Shown one piece after another: positions 62,490 to 64,000 of a stretch of 64,000 nt of DNA. The stretch's first letter is position 1, and each line of letters opens with the position of its first letter. The notes under the pieces were generated by a model. That model saw only the letters and a program-made list of their open reading frames with translations, searched no databases and was not told where the DNA came from. Origin of the DNA: an uncultured Flavobacteriaceae bacterium (lineage in GTDB: Bacteria > Bacteroidota > Bacteroidia > Flavobacteriales > Flavobacteriaceae); the NCBI GenBank assembly GCA_947500525.1, contig CANMSH010000007.1, forward strand, positions 62,001-126,000, given 5' to 3'. The translations under genes and the position numbers were made by a program.

Positions 62490-63584
62490 ATGAAACCCGT
62501 TAAAAGAATAATAGGAACCCTTATTTTTTTAATGGGTTTTTTAATTGGCCAAAGTCAAGAGAAAGTTGAAAAAGCCAATTCCAGTTCACCTGCTATGGGT
62601 ATAATCTCCAAAACATCAAAGAAACGATTAGCCACAACTGTCGAACCAAATAGAAAGTTCTCATACGCCGAACGAGAGTTAGATTATTTGATGCATATAT
62701 GGGAAGGAGAATATGATAATGTTGAACAATTAGATTTTGACAAAATTCAGCGTAAAGAAAATGCAAAAATAATCGGTCATGATCGGGTGCATGTTTCAGT
62801 GCGCCAATTTCAAAGTTCTAATTTTGGGGTTGGAGCTGTATATGTAGAAGAGTATAGAAATAACAATCCATCAGTAATCACTCGCCAATGTATTTATCAA
62901 TTGTTTCCCGATGATAAAGAAAAAGCAATTCGAATAAAAGTATTTCATTTTAAGAAAATGAAACCCGTGCTAGCTCTTTCAAAACAGTTTGATGAAATTG
63001 CTTTGTTGTACCCTAACTCAGATAAATTGACGGAGGGATGTGAAATGTTATTGAGGAGAAAAGGAAATGGCTTTTTGGCTAAGACAATAGAAAAGAATTG
63101 TATTCAAAGAAAAAATAAAAGCGTTGACTATCAGTTTAGTGTTTCTGAAAAGGGGTTTACTTTCAAAGAGGTATTGTACGCTTCGAACAGATGGCTGCCA
63201 GATGCCGAACAAATTGATGCCTATGAGCTAGAAAAGGCGAGATGTTTTAGTTGCATGATAGATTTTCCTAATGATACCAACGGTCGTCCAACAGTAACAA
63301 AATATTATATTGATATATATGATCAAGGGGGCGTTTTTACGTTCGATTATCCTGACGGTCGAAATATGTTGCTAGGTATGCGAAATACATGGTCATTCGG
63401 AATGCATAGAGAGACATTTGTCATCTATATCATAGATAGAAACACAAACAAAACACTCATTTATTCATGGGGTGAACCAGGTGCCAATCGTATAGGTTTT
63501 AATCCAGGTTGGATTCGTGTACAATGCGATTTAAAGACACCTCGAAACCTAAAGCTACAGAAAGAATTACGTCCTAAATCTTAA
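62490..63584 (+). CDS. Two-domain CpeT-like exported protein
   Basis: 364 residues with a signal peptide (hydrophobic 7-20, GQSQ). CpeT-like domain about 62-250: MHIWEGEYDNVEQ near 68, YVEEY at 118-122, TRQC at 131-134 (in place of YRQR), C184 in GCEMLL and C204. The C-terminal extension with YDQGG, W-x-EPGANRIGFNPGW and VQC is shared with the protein at 14292-15296. Third clear CpeT-like protein in the window, all predicted exported. Last gene of the right-hand operon, convergent with the LacI-type gene 7 bases away. Confidence 0.72.
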   Translation: MKPVKRIIGTLIFLMGFLIGQSQEKVEKANSSSPAMGIISKTSKKRLATTVEPNRKFSYAERELDYLMHIWEGEYDNVEQLDFDKIQRKENAKIIGHDRVHVSVRQFQSSNFGVGAVYVEEYRNNNPSVITRQCIYQLFPDDKEKAIRIKVFHFKKMKPVLALSKQFDEIALLYPNSDKLTEGCEMLLRRKGNGFLAKTIEKNCIQRKNKSVDYQFSVSEKGFTFKEVLYASNRWLPDAEQIDAYELEKARCFSCMIDFPNDTNGRPTVTKYYIDIYDQGGVFTFDYPDGRNMLLGMRNTWSFGMHRETFVIYIIDRNTNKTLIYSWGEPGANRIGFNPGWIRVQCDLKTPRNLKLQKELRPKS

Positions 63585-63591
63585 AATTATA

Positions 63592-64000
63592 TTATTTAAC
63601 CCTATAGGTAATAGATTTATATTTTTTTGTTGATTCTCTTACGGTAAGTTCTGTGTCCAATACTTTTGTTTCAAAAGGTAAATGAGCGTCATTGTTTTCA
63701 ATTCGCTTAACAATCGTTGTCACAGCGTTTTTTCCTATATCTAAGGCATTTTGACTTACCACGGTAAGTGGTGGTGTGGCGAGTCTTGAAATTTTATTGT
63801 CAGAAAATCCAATGATCGAAATATCTCGAGGTATATTGAAGTTGTTCTTGTTCGCAATTTTCAAGGCCGTTGCAGCTGAAACATTATCCGTGGCTAGAAT
63901 ACCATCAACATCTGGATGCTCTTTGAATAATTTAGTGACTATCTTCTCGTAATTATTTTTGTTATTTATGGTAATTAAAAGAGGGTCATTTTTGTAATTC
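63592..64000 (-). CDS. LacI-family transcriptional regulator, C-terminal part (5' end outside the window)
   Basis: The frame stays open to the right edge, so the start lies beyond the window. What is seen is the C-terminal ligand-binding half: PDVDGILATDNVSAATALKIA, then IPRDISIIGFSDN and a late RESTKKY end, typical of LacI/GalR regulators with a periplasmic-binding-protein fold. The DNA-binding domain is not visible. It may respond to a sugar or a pathway product. Whether it controls this island is not known; the palindromes here do not have the usual central CG of LacI operators. Confidence 0.85.
   Translation of the reverse strand, partial: NYKNDPLLITINNKNNYEKIVTKLFKEHPDVDGILATDNVSAATALKIANKNNFNIPRDISIIGFSDNKISRLATPPLTVVSQNALDIGKNAVTTIVKRIENNDAHLPFETKVLDTELTVRESTKKYKSITYRVK

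Overview
The window looks like part of a marine Flavobacteriaceae-type genome (Bacteroidota). The evidence is low GC (mid-30s percent by eye, not counted), weak or absent Shine-Dalgarno sequences, -7-like TAnnTTTG elements, many lipoproteins with short SC or GC lipoboxes, and a TonB receptor with an N-terminal carboxypeptidase-regulatory-like domain. I see no tRNA, rRNA, insertion sequence, prophage or CRISPR array. Almost every base lies in tightly packed catabolic-type genes. This is one large accessory metabolic island that runs off the left edge and ends near the right edge at a convergent LacI-type regulator.

Layout. (1) 1-6693, plus strand: VOC protein, DUF1838 protein, peroxiredoxin, SUMF1-like protein, CpeT-like lipoprotein, two-domain VOC protein, second (distant) CpeT-like protein, MFS transporter. 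(2) 17327 down to 6726, minus strand: cytochrome c, Tat-exported FAD amine-oxidase-like protein, two-domain CpeT-like protein, DUF1838 lipoprotein, second Tat-exported FAD protein, VOC protein, Cys-less nitrilase homologue, three more VOC proteins, MDR reductase, DoxX. (3) 17486-18502, plus strand: MDR reductase. (4) 29039 down to 18503, minus strand: HMG-CoA-lyase-like enzyme, LeuC/LeuD-like hydratase, AhpD-like protein, family III CoA transferase, NTF2-like protein, isochorismatase-type amidase, two PuuE-type cyclic amide/imide hydrolases, BASS transporter, SDR, amidohydrolase. (5) 29164-32272, plus strand: aldehyde dehydrogenase and a lipoprotein fused to VOC domains. (6) 36033 down to 32377, minus strand: TonB receptor and a third DUF1838 lipoprotein. 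(7) 37885 down to 36391, minus strand: alpha/beta hydrolase and flavodoxin-fold quinone reductase. (8) 38092-44864, plus strand: AceE, its E2 partner, membrane protein, unknown protein, VOC lipoprotein. (9) 49210 down to 44879, minus strand: two MFS transporters, DUF6503-like lipoprotein, MDR reductase. (10) 49475-63584, plus strand: DUF3598 protein, second LeuC/LeuD-like pair around a third Tat FAD protein, HpcH/HpaI aldolase, HapK/REDY-like protein, SDR, HyuA, fumarate-reductase-type flavoprotein, HyuB, methyltransferase, two small proteins, third clear CpeT-like protein.

How the genes may work together (inference). CpeT and DUF3598 proteins are relatives of cyanobacterial bilin-handling proteins, and HapK/REDY proteins come from prodiginine (tripyrrole) loci. 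Here they are mixed with enzymes that could take apart lactams and cyclic imides: ATP-dependent HyuA/HyuB, PuuE-type imidases, an isochorismatase-type amidase, LeuCD-type hydratases (relatives of dimethylmaleate hydratase), a CoA transferase and C-C lyases. AceE/E2 could burn the resulting pyruvate. The reading that fits most genes is import and complete degradation of a linear tetrapyrrole or other pyrrole-derived compound (bilin, chlorophyll catabolite or similar) through substituted maleimides and maleates. This is a hypothesis. No single gene proves the substrate.

Regulation. Six AT-rich palindromes with the core GTTAAy-n3-rTTAACTA, plus one degenerate copy, sit in the main divergent or upstream intergenic regions (17365, 29051, 36164, 38022, 49408, 58802). 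They would join all these operons into one regulon.
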